From NCBI GenBank assembly GCA_012861695.1, contig JAAOOA010000399.1, positions 10,573,147-10,637,146 on the forward strand: DNA of 64,000 nt. The letters are read 5' to 3'. Below, in pieces: positions 14,001 to 25,109 of the stretch. The position numbers and the translations under genes were made by a program. Source of the stretch: Trematomus loennbergii. Its lineage: Eukaryota; Chordata; Actinopteri; Perciformes; Nototheniidae. Positions within the stretch are counted from its first letter, which is position 1. Every line of letters begins with the position of its first letter. The notes under the pieces were generated by a model. The model searched no databases and had not been told where the DNA came from. It saw only the letters and a program-made list of their open reading frames with translations.

Positions 14001-17000
14001 TATGAATCGAGCTGTGCAGATTTGAAAGGAATGTCACAAATGAACCAGTGGTGTTGCTTCTGTTGCATGTTTTATGCAAGACATAATGCAAAAGGGTGTC
14101 TCGAGAAGAAAAGTAATGGATGTGAGGCGAAATGGAGCCTCTCCAATTATCATCAATATCTATTTATAAAAGACACTTACTTTAGAGCAGGCGTGCACAC
14201 TTACATTCATTTCTCCCAAACACAAATCCTAAGCACAGCAATTCAAAAAATAGATTGAAACTAGGAACTCCTTCGTTAAATGTAGGAGGACAGAAAAACA
14301 GTATGTGTACTGTATGTATTTCGAAGCATATACAAAATATTTCAGCAACCTCTGCTTTGAATTTATCATCAAGATATTTTCTTTTCGGAAATGTCTTACC
14401 AGTTAAAGGCAAACAAGTTTGATAAATTGTGAAATTGAACTTGTTTTAAACTCAGTCTCAAATGTCGTTCACCTTTGATATTCACCTTAAATATGATGCA
14501 AAGTGGTGTTGCATAGTATGTATCACAAATGACTACAAATATGTTTTACATTTGTCTCACAATGTATACAGATGTATACAAAATAACAAATACATTGACA
14601 AAATGAAAGTGTGAATCTGGCAGGTGACTTTGGAAAATGCATTGCAGATCTGATGAGAAAGTGTAAACAGGTGGGCAGATGGGGGGGGGGGCAGTGAGGT
14701 GATGGGTGAATGGACAGAGGACGCAAGGTTGCAGGAGAGGAGGGACTGAGGGACAGTTACTGACAAAAACGAGGGATAATTCTGTAAATCAATCTCTTTT
14801 GGAACACAACAAGGTTATAATCATGAACTGTTGCCCCACTAACCCACTGATTGGGGGCTCACTAATAACTCAAATCCCCAAATCTTATGACCATTAGACT
14901 CCTAGAGTTCTATGCATACATCCAAAATCATCAGCACCACTAAATGATGCTGTGCCCAAAACTAATTCCTCACCATGCCTCCCTTGTCCGTCCGTCCTCC
15001 TCCCTCCTCCTCCTCCTCCTCCTCCTCCTCCTCCTCCTCCTCCTCCTCCTCCTCCTGGCTTTATTGACAGTTTTCAAATTGCCTTTCAGTTTGCTATGCA
15101 GGCGCCCTCGTCATCCTGCCTGTGAAACACAACTTGTTGACAAACAGACTGTCTCTGTGAGTGCAATGCTGCGTCGGCCCTGACAAGCATACTCTGCAGA
15201 CATCCAACTATTTCCTGACTTGAATCACATGCATCACCAGAAATCAATCACATAACCTTGGTAGAACGCTAAATCAACACAAAAGCTGATGGTCTGTTTC
15301 GCAGAGAAGAAAGATGAAAATGTGTACTTTGGATGTGAATAACGACTTCCAGGCAAATCTGAAGCACTCTGGGATGTCTTATTTATAATGCTATAGCAGA
15401 ACAGAAAGAGTTTGCTTGGCTTGGCCTTTTCTAAGTATAGATTTCATGAGGGCGGTACTGTCAGAACTGAGTTCTACTAGAGGCTGGGGAGCTTTGCTTG
15501 AAGATGCAAGTACAGTACATGCATTTTTAAAATGGTTCTCCATGGCATTTCTCACTGTATTGCTCAGAGAGCATTGGTAGAAGTTCGGTCTTAAGAACAC
15601 AGAGGCGGTTGCTTGCTGTTCACCAAAGACTCATTAAAAATTTAAAGGGGAGAAATAATGAAAGAAAGCAATGCGGTGGAGGACATAAATATATAAATAA
15701 ATACATATACACTGCCTCAGTCGAAGAACACCATGCTTAAATATTTTCTCACTTCAAGTCCAAGGCGAAATGAGATGGATAAATCCAGCCTGAGTGCCAG
15801 TGCGAGGTCAATCCATCGATCCTCGCTCTCCCTTTTAGTCTCACTCTCTGCTTTGGAGGGAGCTTGAGCTGTTTGAGGATGACTCAATTACAGAGGGCTT
15901 ATTAGCATGGACGAGAAGCAAGTGTGACACCCATATCTCTGCTGGTCCATGTGTTTGTGCTTGTGTGTGAGCCATGGAGCCAGAGAGAGAAGCTTACGGG
16001 ATAAGCCTGTCACCAGTGAGCTTCTGTTTTTCTTTGACAAATCATTAAAGGACAAGGCTTATGTTGTTCGGTATTTTCTCTTTTTTGAAAATGAAAACAC
16101 CAAAGGAAGATTGGTCAATTCTTAAAAGGGCAAAATAATTTCCTATTATAGCTAAGCACGGTAGAATTTAGCAAACGTTATAATCGCAAAAAGTGCATTT
16201 ACTGAGGACTACTTGAGGAGCTAGTGTACACATGTGCTAGTTTAGTACCTGGGCCTATAGCAACAGAACATCGTGCTTTGGGAGTGAATTAACTACAATA
16301 CTTGGTACTGAAATGATACCGAGTGCAAAAATGTGGCTCATTGATGTGTTTTTAGTAGTTATTGTTGGCACAGAGGGAAAGGATATAGATTTGGATCCTA
16401 GGGTTGTCCCTTTTTAATCAAAAGTTCAAGCTGGAAAACAAAAAATAAATATTTGACATGAAATCCTTTGAATATCATCTGTTTGCTGCGATAAAGTAAT
16501 TTGAGTCTGTCGGTCAAGTAAGAGAGTGGAGGCACTGAAAGGGAATGAAACACAATCAGAATAGATTCCACAGGGCAAAGTATATTTGAATGCTGAGGCA
16601 GTCTATAGAGGCAACATGACAGGAAATAAGAATTTGAAGGTTGGTGAGTTATGCCTGTATCACCATGCATGAAATCAGAGAATCTGTAAATGGCGACACA
16701 CATTCATGTAAAAGTACTGTAGAGAAGACAGTTTTTTGTGTCAGTTTGAAGAACTGCAGAATATATTTCTCTAGGTTAAGTGCAAAAATGTTTCCCCTGA
16801 GAAGTTGCCAGTTTATAAAAACGGCAACTAAAATCATGGTCATTAACTCAATACCTATGTGAGTCACATCCGTAGGGCATTGAAGATGAGTAATGATTAA
16901 TTCAGAAGAAATTAGTAACCGAATAAAAACCAACATATAAGAAAATCAGAATCCTTGTAGGAACAGGTATTTCGCTGACTTGATGCATGGCTTTAATAAT

Positions 17001-20000
17001 CCAGGGGGGTTGAAACAACAAGAAGCTCCTGTAATAAAGAGACCTGCTGCAGAGCTCCATATTAAAAAGCTTTAATCATGAAGGTAACCAACTAGAGGAA
17101 GAAATTATGCAAATTATTCAGGGATCTCAGCATTTGTAGCCTACTGGTTGTGAGAATATCTTTATTAAAAATATATTTTCGAACAGGCAGATTAAGTCAA
17201 TTATATGAAGGTATTTAATGTTTGTTAGATCAATAATCATTCACAGCAAAGGTGGCTTAAATGTTATACCGGAAATACGGTTAATACTATATATAGCCTG
17301 ACTCCCTGTTCAAAGATATGTCTGTAATTACCTGCAATAATTAACTCAGGAGTTGTTCAATTGACAACCGATAACTAATAATGTGGAAAAATAAACATGA
17401 TAGCACTGACAAACAAAAATAAGCAGTCTGGGAATATACCATAAAGTCAATAATGCTGTTTTTGGTTCAGAATAAGTGGCGATGCAAACAGACAGGAGCA
17501 TCCTTGGGGAAATAATCGCTTGCTGCGAGACCTTCAGCCTCTCTTCAAGGTGGAAGGTAAAAATAATGAAATAAGAATGGAGCTGGTAATCAAGCAAGCA
17601 GCTGTCTGCCTGTTGCCGCCAGTGCTCTAGAGGGAATTTTCATAGCCCCTGGGACACAAGACTCAAAGGCTATTTTCGCATTTCCTCCCAGAGTGTGGTA
17701 TCAGCACGTGTTGTTGACAACACCGGGGCTCGGAGCACACTGTACTCCATCTGGACTCTCCGGAGATGAAAGACAACCATTTCTTTGATTTGAGTATGTG
17801 GCCAAAATGATGGCGTATATATGCTTTCAGAAGTGGCAGTGGTGTACAGCAGTGACACAAGTGCTTAAGAACTTTGCATGGCACAAATTGAATAGGGTCT
17901 TGATGAAGTTTAATTGGAGTTGAGGCAGAGCTTTACATTTAAGCCAAAGAACAGCTCGCACAAAACGACATTTCTCAGGGCCACGGCTTTCTTCTGTGAT
18001 GACCGATGAGGACGTCTTTGAGAACTGCTCCGGACTTATGATAAATCAGTGTAAAATTGAAAATTACCATAATTTACAATTATATTATAATATTTGTGTT
18101 GCAATAGCTAGAAGCAGAAGGCACATTTTTAGATGTTGGATTCATATAAAAGGTATTATATTATTGATTGCAGTTTTCTCACAATTTGGTTTTCATACTA
18201 ACTATAGGGTTTTAATTCACACCAAGGAGAACTGCATCACTACCAGAGGAAGCTTTCCCTTTGAAGTGTGACAGGTTAAAATGTAAAAAGCCTCCAGTAT
18301 CCTCTCGAGATGAGTGTCCTTGCAGCCATCTTTTCCCTCTCCTGCTCTCTCCTACCGAGCCTCCGCCAGCACCCTCCGCCGTGACAGCGTGACTGTACAA
18401 TCTGTTGCCCCCCCGCAAAGTCAGGGATCCATTAAATTGGAAGCCAATGCAAACTGCCTGGGCTGGCTATCCTCATTAAGAGGACACCAAGCAGAGGTCT
18501 GGCAGAGAATCCCAGACACTTTGGAAGCCTAATGAATTGGTACACGCCCCCACACTGTGAAAGTGGTCCGCTCACGATGGTTAACAGGATGATCGCTGCC
18601 AAATAGCACCAACGCTGTCTCGCACTGGGTTCAGAATGAGGATGAAACTACGTGTAGGATCATTTATCACTTTGTATTGTACGGCATCAACATGACCAAT
18701 AACTCACACAAACAATGCTCATTCTTATCTGCCTCCTATGTCCTCACTGGTGAGACACGACCCTCAGGTAGGTGAGTCATATTCTGACACACATGGCCCT
18801 CATTGACGTAAAAACACAGATTCAAGTAACCCTGTCATTTGAATTCACACAGAACCTATTATTTTGCGTAGCAGGTGATTCAATCTACACTTGAGCTGAA
18901 GTGGAATCTGTGGTGCAGGGCTGACCAGGCCCCAGCCAGATGCACTTATCTGAAACAAATGATTCAGGGCTGAATCTAACAAGCACTCTCCAGAACGGTG
19001 CACCCATCCTCTCTGCTCTACATGACGGCTCGGCTCCCCTCTGCTTGGGCAATTTATCAAAAAGCCAGATTGAAAGAAAAAAAGAAAAAAAATAGTAATC
19101 TCCTGAGGATTACTTAACCACAAACACTGCTAGAGCTAGAGCTACTTTTGGTGAAAAGTGAAAATAGAAGGCTTTTATTTAGTTTCTGGAACAAGTTTAA
19201 AAAACCTGAACGGTTGATTTTTAGAGTACATTTTAGTTTTTGTTAAAGCATCACACCCTGAGGAATTTTCTTCTTTATGGCCAGCCAGTCTGACACAGAG
19301 TGGGAAAGAACACGATTTGGCAAATTGTAATCAAGTCCCTTTGAGAGAAATGCTATTAATTGATTTTCCGACCTGTCCCATTTGGAGCCAGCTGCTTTCA
19401 CTCTTAGCGATCGAGCTAAAAGCTAACTTGCTAAGCAGCGAGGGCTCAGGGGAAGACACTGTGATGAATTGGTTATCACACAATTTAATTAGAGAACAGT
19501 AAATCTATGTCTGGAGCTGCTGGAGAAAGGTAGGATTGCTAGGAGGTAAAAATGTCAATTGTGTTCAAAAGAGCTGACTCTGAGAAAAGGTAGCACTTGA
19601 ACAGAAATAGCACTGTCTGAAAATAAAAGCACTTAAAGGAACAGCAAAGACGTTATTTTAGCAGCTGTCTGAATGCTATATCTTACCAGACATACACACA
19701 TGCTTTCACCTGCAACATAAACATATATGCACTCATAATTGCATATTATAATACTATCTTACAGCTGGTTTGACAGACTATTTGTATTTACAGTGGTGAG
19801 TGACTCTGACTGCTCAAAATAAAAAGCAATTTGACATGACGGATCAGAAATCCAGATCTGCATAAACATAGCAAACCCATCAGGGTCAGTAGAAATCAAG
19901 TCCATGAGTATAAGAAGTTGTGAATATAACATAAGGTGCCACAGGACAATGCCAAGCATGTCAAGCCTTCACGCACCTCCAAAAAGTACAGAGTGCAGCA

Positions 20001-21705
20001 CAGATCCTCTGGGTGTTTCTCAGGATGTAGCGAGAAATTTCGAGGCTGCACATGTGTTGACTTCGCGGTCTTAAAATCCCCACAATGCTTTGCGCACGGA
20101 CCAATTTCCCCAAATCTGTGGCGGGAAATGTAAGGCGGGGCCTCTCATATGACGCACACCTGCACACTTGCTCGCCTGTTCCACTCTTCGTTTTCCGAAT
20201 GCCAGGAAGTATTCTTGCCTCGCTTCTGAAGCAAGTGACTCGGAAGACATGTGCTACCAAGCAAGCGTACTCGACATTGAGAAACACCCTCTCTCTGCTT
20301 TGGCTACCTTACGGGTAATTTCTCTTAAGAACATTGAAAGCTCAAAACCTTGGCCTTGCATTTCCTTTTTATGTCCATCAATCTTAACCTTGTTTCGAAC
20401 GATAAATATTATCTAATAACACTGGGGTGATTTGGACAGGAGACAAACGTGAGTGACTGTGTGGCTGGTGGAGGTTTATACTGCATGACAAACACACTCT
20501 TTAACTCATATAAGATTATGATGTAGTATTCCACATACAGTGCCCAAAATAAATAGAAGTAATAGATTATAGTTGTGCTAATTGCTTAGTCTATTGGTCT
20601 AAAGCTAATGCATTCGCAATATTCACAATCTGCTTTTGACCAGGACTTATGTTGCATTCAACCCCTCGATGCTCCTTTTTCAGAGATGGAAGGATGGGGC
20701 ATCAAACTCCAAGTGGTTGAGTTAAAAATATTCTTGAAATTAATTAGTGGAACAATTCAGAGGCTTCACCATGTCAACTGTATAGAGACTGCTGGGCCTT
20801 GGAACACAGTTTTGTATAATTTAGCATTAGACAAAATATTCACTATTATTGTAATGTACATTGCTGTAAAAACATGAGCCATAATGAAAAACATCAATAT
20901 AGTATGTGTGGGTGCTGCAAATGGTATACAGATGTTACAATCTGGATCTGTTATTTATTTCCTCTGATATTGAATCACTACTTCAAAGAGACCAGTATAT
21001 CTTGTTGACATTCAGACATTAGTTATCTAACTTTATTGCAATCAGATTTTCCGGGAAATATATAAAGAAAAATCAAAAAGACATTTAGGTCTGCAACTTT
21101 TGGGATTGTATTCCAAAACATCTTGCACAAAGTTTTAATAAAAACTCTATAGCTAATGTATACCTGATCTTCTCCAACAAAGGTTGTGTTGAAACAAATT
21201 ATTCATAAATGTATAAAAGTAATGAATATGGCTCTCCATAAGTTACTGCAGTTATCTGTCATATTCAGTTTGAATGCACTTCAAATAACTAACCCAATAA
21301 ACAATTTTCAAGTGGACACATTTAAAGACGATACAAGTGGGATATGTATAAGTTAAATTAAAACCTATAGCGATTCCCTTGTTAAGATTCTCACAGACAT
21401 GAGCACAACTGAAATAATAATAGACATCTATCTTGACAAAAAGAAAACGGCATTAAACTTAAATACACTTAATTAACTCCTCCACTGAACCACACCCATT
21501 CGCTTCTGCTCAAGACATGAATATTATAATAATACAAGCTTATTTTGCAGTCAAGCTACCACCAACAAACAGAGGCATGAACAAACTTACCATTTCCAGA
21601 GATGTGATTATCCACCTCTCCGTGTCCGACATTAAGAGCTGTGTTAAGTTGAATATAAAGTCCCACGTACTGTAAAATCCCTATTATCACTCCAAAGACT
21701 CTCAT
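4698..21705 (-). CDS. vstm2l: V-set and transmembrane domain-containing protein 2-like (VSTM2L), complete
   Basis: Four coding exons on the minus strand: 21705-21591, 7042-6873, 5779-5735 and 5006-4698, with GT/AG borders and continuous phase, giving about 212 aa (human VSTM2L is about 204). The order is a signal peptide (MRVFGVIIGILQYVGLYIQL), a short linker with DNHISGNALFTE, one V-type Ig domain, and a charged C-terminal tail ending SADSPTDCSESCGL. In the Ig domain the disulfide cysteines are in MACSF and YECRV, the core Trp is in IQWWY, and DEGTYEC is the usual pre-Cys motif. No transmembrane helix follows the Ig domain, so the product should be secreted despite its name. Mammalian VSTM2L is described as a brain-expressed secreted antagonist of the peptide humanin; that role here is inferred by homology. 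The start ATG at 21705 was chosen because it opens the signal peptide. VSTM2A and VSTM2B are less likely because LFTEVPHDIRTQSGEDVEMACSF and the tail follow VSTM2L. Confidence 0.94.
5735..5779 (-). CDS. vstm2l: vstm2l exon 3 (45-nt micro-exon)
   Basis: A 45-nt exon with a TGTGCAG acceptor and an AGT|GTAAGT donor encodes VVPLEETSKDATKIS, in phase 0 at both ends. The human counterpart carries a similar segment ending EATKIS before VVKV. Being a multiple of three, it could be skipped without shifting the frame. Confidence 0.86.
5780..6872 (-). other. vstm2l intron 2
   Basis: AT-rich intron between exons 2 and 3. Apart from short GT-rich patches near 5975-6090, I see no repeat, RNA or other feature. 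Intron 3 (5007-5734) is likewise featureless. Confidence 0.6.
6873..7042 (-). CDS. vstm2l: vstm2l exon 2 (first half of V-set domain)
   Basis: 170 nt with a TTGCAG acceptor and a GTAAGC donor. It encodes ALFTEVPHDIRTQSGED, the first Ig cysteine (MACSF) and the core Trp pair in EIQWWYIKDRRDW, and ends on a complete codon. This is the most conserved part of the gene. Confidence 0.95.
7676..8164 (+). mobile_element. TTAA-flanked MITE family A, copy 1 (489 bp)
   Basis: Begins AGGGGACCTATCATGCAAAA and ends GCATGATAGGTCCACT, so the terminal inverted repeats are AGKGGACCTATCATGC. TTAA lies on each side (7672-7675, 8165-8168). TTAA duplication suggests piggyBac-type mobilisation, though no transposase is present. 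Nearly identical in length and sequence to the copy at 29496-29984. It directly abuts a family B element, with one TTAA between them. Open frames inside it are carried by all copies and are not host genes. Confidence 0.88.
8169..8549 (+). mobile_element. TTAA-flanked MITE family B, copy 1 (381 bp)
   Basis: Terminal inverted repeats of about 33-35 bp: the left end reads AGGTAGGGTAGGTAAGTTTG and the right end is its near reverse complement. TTAA flanks are at 8165-8168 (shared with the family A copy) and 8550-8553. Internal hallmarks are a GCCGGGCCGGC palindrome and a conserved CCAATGAGGGCACGAG block. Other copies are at 25292-25671, 37573-37954 and (truncated) 22438-22568. Confidence 0.87.
8755..8890 (-). 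repeat. GATA microsatellite plus non-LTR retrotransposon 3' tail
   Basis: A short (TAGA)n run (8755-8778) precedes sequence reading on the plus strand ACTTTATTTATCCCAAAATT, the form taken by minus-oriented 3' tails of common fish LINEs (TTTATTGATCCC type). A similar tail occurs near 29096-29150. The LINE family is not certain. Confidence 0.5.
8895..9060 (-). mobile_element. L2-like LINE 3' tail (minus orientation)
   Basis: Three tandem AAATGAAATC units followed by TTTTATTTATATAGCACATT and CCAAAGTGCTGTACAT are the reverse complement of the usual 3' end of fish L2-type LINEs (tail microsatellite, then a GTACAGCACTTTGG motif). A fuller copy with the same tail layout is at 55175-56530. Confidence 0.62.
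9061..11840. other. vstm2l intron 1, left-middle part
   Basis: AT-rich. Apart from the hydrophobic frame at 9942-10442, no gene, RNA or mobile element could be recognised. Confidence 0.5.
9942..10442 (-). other. Unrecognised hydrophobic open reading frame of 166 codons
   Basis: An uninterrupted minus-strand frame within vstm2l intron 1 encodes a hydrophobic polypeptide with two or three possible membrane segments and a Cys-rich end (KCPLCPERKEC). I do not recognise a family, and no adjoining exon is obvious. It may be a fragment of a decayed gene, part of an unrecognised repeat, or chance. It is listed because it is one of the longest stop-free stretches in the intron. Confidence 0.2.
11843..12065 (+). 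mobile_element. L2-like LINE 3' end (plus orientation)
   Basis: Conceptual translation near 11850-11940 reads DLPTFKTLTKTHLYRLVF, the C-terminal end typical of fish L2-type ORF2. It is followed by the 3' tail motif AAGTGTCTTTGAGCACCTG and an AAATGCATGTATAATG end. It is severely 5' truncated. Confidence 0.6.
12066..14990. other. vstm2l intron 1, middle part
   Basis: No supported gene. Contains a CT-rich stretch (about 13570-13800) that creates a long but low-complexity open frame, a GTGT-rich patch near 13935-14000 and an 11-G run near 14682. No mobile element recognised. Confidence 0.5.
14999..15056 (+). repeat. TCC trinucleotide microsatellite
   Basis: About 18 near-perfect TCC units. They give a run of leucines in one frame, which should not be mistaken for a protein. 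Confidence 0.95.
15057..19960. other. vstm2l intron 1, right-middle part
   Basis: No gene and no recognisable mobile element over about 4.9 kb. Several patches have balanced base composition with ATTA-type homeodomain cores, notably 18420-18620 (for example CCTCATTAAGAGG and CCTAATGAATTGG). They could be conserved non-coding elements, but this cannot be shown without alignment. Confidence 0.4.
20030..20300. other. CpG-richer patch in vstm2l intron 1
   Basis: Compared with its AT-rich surroundings this stretch has many CpGs, an E2F-like GGCGGGAAA and GGGCGGGG-like sequence (AAGGCGGGGC). It could be an old mobile-element fragment, an alternative promoter or an intronic regulatory block. No reading frame in it is convincing. 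Confidence 0.25.
20301..21590. other. vstm2l intron 1, promoter-proximal part
   Basis: AT-rich, nothing recognised apart from the exon 1 donor at its right end. Confidence 0.5.
21591..21705 (-). CDS. vstm2l: vstm2l exon 1 (signal peptide)
   Basis: 115 nt coding from the ATG at 21705-21703 to a GTAAGT donor at 21590. It encodes a hydrophobic signal peptide and the linker up to SGN, ending in phase 1; the first base of the Ala codon is completed in exon 2. An in-frame ATG lies 14 codons upstream (21747), but it would put a polar stretch in front of the signal peptide. Confidence 0.92.
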
Positions 21706-22000
21706 TGCTTCAACCGGTGATTCGAGCACTTGTATGAAATGTGTCACATTAGGTGAAGAGCATCCGTAAAATCTCCCCTCCGGCGACGAGCAACCCTCAC
21801 AGACATAAAGCTTGGAGCTGGAGGAGAGACGCTGCTGCTCCTGTTAGCTCTGCGGGAGGAGATGATGCGGCCAGCGGAGGCGGAGGGAGAAGCAGCGTGC
21901 AGACAGGTGCTGCGGCTCACACTGAGAGTCAATTAGGCGGAGGGATCTCACAGGGTGACTGTTGGTTTTAGTACTACATTTCAATCTTTGTTTACTAATT
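21706..22000 (-). promoter_or_regulatory. Probable vstm2l 5' UTR and promoter region
   Basis: About 200 bp immediately upstream of the vstm2l ATG (roughly 21750-21960) are richer in G+C and CpG than the surrounding AT-rich DNA, as expected for a CpG-type vertebrate promoter. No TATA box or start site can be fixed by eye; the call rests on position and composition. Confidence 0.4.
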
Positions 22001-22437
22001 CCCGTGTTGCAGATGTCCTCAATGCTATCAAGAAAAGTCTCAGGAGATTTTTTTTATGATGATTCTTCAGTTTATTACTTCAGCTACATTATTTTATGAC
22101 AGCTTGTCTGATGGGCTTCACATGTTTTAAACACAGAATGTACTCTATACATTTACTTTATTATGTTTTAAATTGAAGTATGTGTGTTCTGTGTTTCACT
22201 AACCTGCAAGACACATTTCCACTTGGCTATATAAGGTTGAATGCTAAAGGAATAGGCCTGATTGGGGTTAGCTGTTGCAGAATTAAAGATGTTGGAAACA
22301 GCTAGCTTGGATGTCATCTTAAAATGCACATAGTGTATACTCTTTTAATCTGCAAAGCGTTATGGCAAAAAAAGGTTTTTTATGTTGGCTCCTTGAATTT
22401 TCTTTTCAGTAATCTTTTACATTTGACTTTTACTTAA

Positions 22438-22568
22438 CCCTCATTGGTCATGTGCGCGTGTGTGTTGGAGGAGGGGCTCTGTAAGGAAGTGGCAGATTTG
22501 TTCCCGGTTGTGTATTTTCAAATTCTAGCGCACTCAAGCTGGTTTCTCCAAAATTACCTACCCCACCT
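22438..22568 (-). mobile_element. Truncated family B MITE (131 bp), TTAA on both sides
   Basis: Matches the right third of the family B copy at 25292-25671 (from CCCTCATTGGTCATGTGCGCG to the terminal CCCCACCT) but lacks the other terminal inverted repeat. It is nevertheless preceded by TTAA (22434-22437) and followed by TTAA (22569-22572). Confidence 0.8.
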
Positions 22569-22572
22569 TTAA

Positions 22573-23459
22573 ATACTTTATCTCACAAGCAAACAAGTGA
22601 GCAGAGCTTGTGACTTCAGAACCTCACTCAGCTCACAACTTTGAATTTAGGGAGCGAAGTGGGACAGAGAGGCTCAGTGGACTTGTTAAGCGCTGAGAAT
22701 GAATGAACTGTGAAGTCATCAACATTTACTCCCAATCATATGACATATGTGTGTGTTAGTATTTTCAGATTTCCTTTCACATGATACAGAGGGGGATAGA
22801 TATGGGTCTATGTTTAACTGTATTGCTGACAATGGAAACGTGGCCTGGCCTCAGAGAAAGACAAGTTGCCTGTAGCTGTTTGACAGCCACGGGATTCACA
22901 TTGTTGAAAACATAAGACAACAATCTCATATTTTAGACACAGTGAAAGGGAGACATTTCCCTGCTGTTTCCTTGTCCCTTGGTAACCTGAGAAACCCATA
23001 ATTTTGCACAGTGACCAAAAATTGTATCTCCATAGTTAGACATCCGTGATGGCCACAGCCACACAGGGTAAAACAATTACACTACACCCTCACCTTCAGT
23101 AGTTATGCTTCAGTTCAGATGCAGGACAACATGCCATTTTGTAACACCACACATTAGATTTAGATGGTTAACTCTTCATTTGCTTGTAATCGGACACAGT
23201 ATAGTTTATTTTCAAACATTTTACTTTCTTTGTCTTTGAGTTTACCGTGGCCGTTTGGGGAGGTTACTTCCTGGTTCAGCGAAAGGTGTGGCTGAGCACT
23301 GAGGACTCCTAAATACTGCAAGCAGCCAATTGGGACAGATTGGGACAAACCACCTGCTTCGGTGTCAAAGGGGGGATTTGTGTCCTTTTTGTATTCTGTT
23401 CATCTTAATTACCCCTTGGTTTCCACTTGGTTTGGCCAAGCCATGTTCCTTGGTTTGTA
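22573..23459. other. Upstream flank of vstm2l
   Basis: No gene or repeat recognised. Confidence 0.5.
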
Positions 23460-23474
23460 ATTGTAGCAGGTCAG

Positions 23475-23687
23475 GTTAGGGAACTGTTATATATCTTAAG
23501 GAGTACGTTTTCTTTTTTTAATAGGATTTGAGATGTTATTTATTTATTTTATTATTATTGTGAAGGGATTAAGATTGTGAACCAACCAATTCTTATTGTC
23601 TGTTCCACACTCCGGAACAGAAAGGTGGCGGTAATGCACCATTAAGCTGGATGCCAACTGCCGTAAAACTCCAAGAAGGAGAAGAAG
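23475..23687 (+). mobile_element. LINE-mobilised insertion (SINE-like or truncated LINE) with 15-bp duplication
   Basis: A 213-bp segment ending in the fish retroelement tail GGTGGCGGTAATGCACCATT ... AAACTCCAAGAAGGAGAAGAAG. It is flanked by a perfect 15-bp direct repeat ATTGTAGCAGGTCAG (23460-23474 and 23688-23702). The GAAGAAG tail and long duplication indicate target-primed reverse transcription. The source family is not identified with certainty. Confidence 0.82.
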
Positions 23688-24026
23688 ATTGTAGCAGGTC
23701 AGTTGGTTGAGTTATCACCTGTTAAGTTGATGTTTATTTTAGGTATTTTCTGTTATAGGCCTAGTTATTCGAGATTCTTGGTTTGTAATGTTTTCTTTGG
23801 ATTTTTGGGTAAATAAAAAACCTGTTGTGTCCTGTTGCCTAACTGCTTGGTCCCTGACAATATCGGACACAATTATTTCATATAAATGCTTTTTTATGTA
23901 TCGTAGTTGTAAGATTAATATCCTGACCGACATTCTTTTTGGTAACAAAACATGTAAAACGCATGTTAGGTGGAATATATGATCAGATGATATGATACAT
24001 ACTTGGTCTATTCAGAGACGTATAAT

Positions 24027-25109
24027 CAGTGGCGGTTCTAGACCAATTTGACTGGGGGGGCCAGGCTGGGGCCAGTTAATTCATGAGAGGGGCACAATAA
24101 AAGCGAGTTAAAAAGACAAAGACATAAAATAAACATAAAATACAGTAATTGGTATTTGTTTTTGTAAAGGTATTTGTTTTAGTAAATTTAAGTTATACAG
24201 TCCTTTGTTTCGGTAGTTTTTTTCATTTAGAGTATTTGTTTTAGTAACTTTAAAGGGGACCTATCATGCAAAATGCACTTTTTGATGTCTTTTATACATA
24301 AATATGTGTCCCCGGTGTGTCGGGGAACTCACGCAGCGTCAGAAAATAAAACCCTTTCTCTTTTCGTCCGTACCCAAATCTTTTAAAAACGGGGTACAAC
24401 GAGCGGATACAGATTTGCTGCCATTATGATTTCAAATCGGCGGCGGACCCAAAAAAGTTGTCAGAAACAATGCCTGACGTGTTTTGGACGTAATCTTGTC
24501 TTTGTTTACATTAGCAAGCCTCGCTAACACTCAGAGCTAACCTGTACTGGAGAGCACATGTGTTTAAAAAGCAGGAAATAAAAAAAGGAACTCACCTTGT
24601 GATAAACCCGCAAGAGAAAAAGCATTTGAGCTCCATACTGTTTCAGAAATAATCCTGGATGTGGTTTAGAACAGGATGGCGTTTTATCACAGCAGAATTT
24701 AACTTTATCTCCAGTATAATTCTGATCAGGCATTAGCTCCGCCTCCTCTTTTTTTTTTTTTTAAAGCTAAGGACCCAAAATCCGCCTTTCTCTAACAGGG
24801 CTGCAAAAGAGGGGTATGAGCAGTATGAGGCATGACATGTTTTGTATATGTATGTCCCTACAATATATTTTTCCAATATAGCATAATAGGTCCACTTGAA
24901 GTGACAATTTTATTAAACAACATAAACAGTATTTGCTTTTATAGGTAATGAACAGTTTAATCTCCACTGTACATCCGGGTCTCTGATTTGATTTAGTTCC
25001 AATAAATCGTAATATTGTAACCTTTTCTTTGGAGGGGGCCACAGGGGGGTCCCTGGTCAATGTTACGGGGGCACTGGCCCCTGTTGCCCCCCCCCTAGAA
25101 CCGCCCCTG
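24027..25109. mobile_element. hAT-like element with a nested family A MITE
   Basis: Starts CAGTGGCGGTTCTAG and ends CTAGAACCGCCCCTG (14 of 15 terminal bases complementary), flanked by a perfect 8-bp duplication CGTATAAT (24019-24026 and 25110-25117), as in hAT elements. GGGGGGCC-rich blocks lie inside both ends. No transposase remains. 24254-24896 is a separate TTAA-type MITE that inserted into it, leaving about 440 bp of hAT sequence. Confidence 0.9.
24254..24896 (+). mobile_element. TTAA-flanked MITE family A, copy 2 (long variant, 643 bp)
   Basis: Same AGGGGACCTATCATGCAAAA start and ATAGGTCCACT end as the other family A copies, but about 150 bp longer inside, with a central segment (about 24400-24760) that differs from the 489-bp copies. 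Left flank TTAA (24250-24253); right flank decayed to TGAA (24897-24900). It lies inside the hAT-like element, so it is younger than that insertion. Confidence 0.87.

Noticed and set aside
13596..14258. 220-codon open frame on the plus strand
   Set aside because: Arises from a CT-rich and GTGT-rich tract; the translation is low-complexity Leu/Ser/Pro then Cys/Val, with no family features or splice context.
14944..15183. Open frame with a long leucine run, resembling a signal or membrane segment
   Set aside because: The leucines are the TCC microsatellite; nothing around it is coding.
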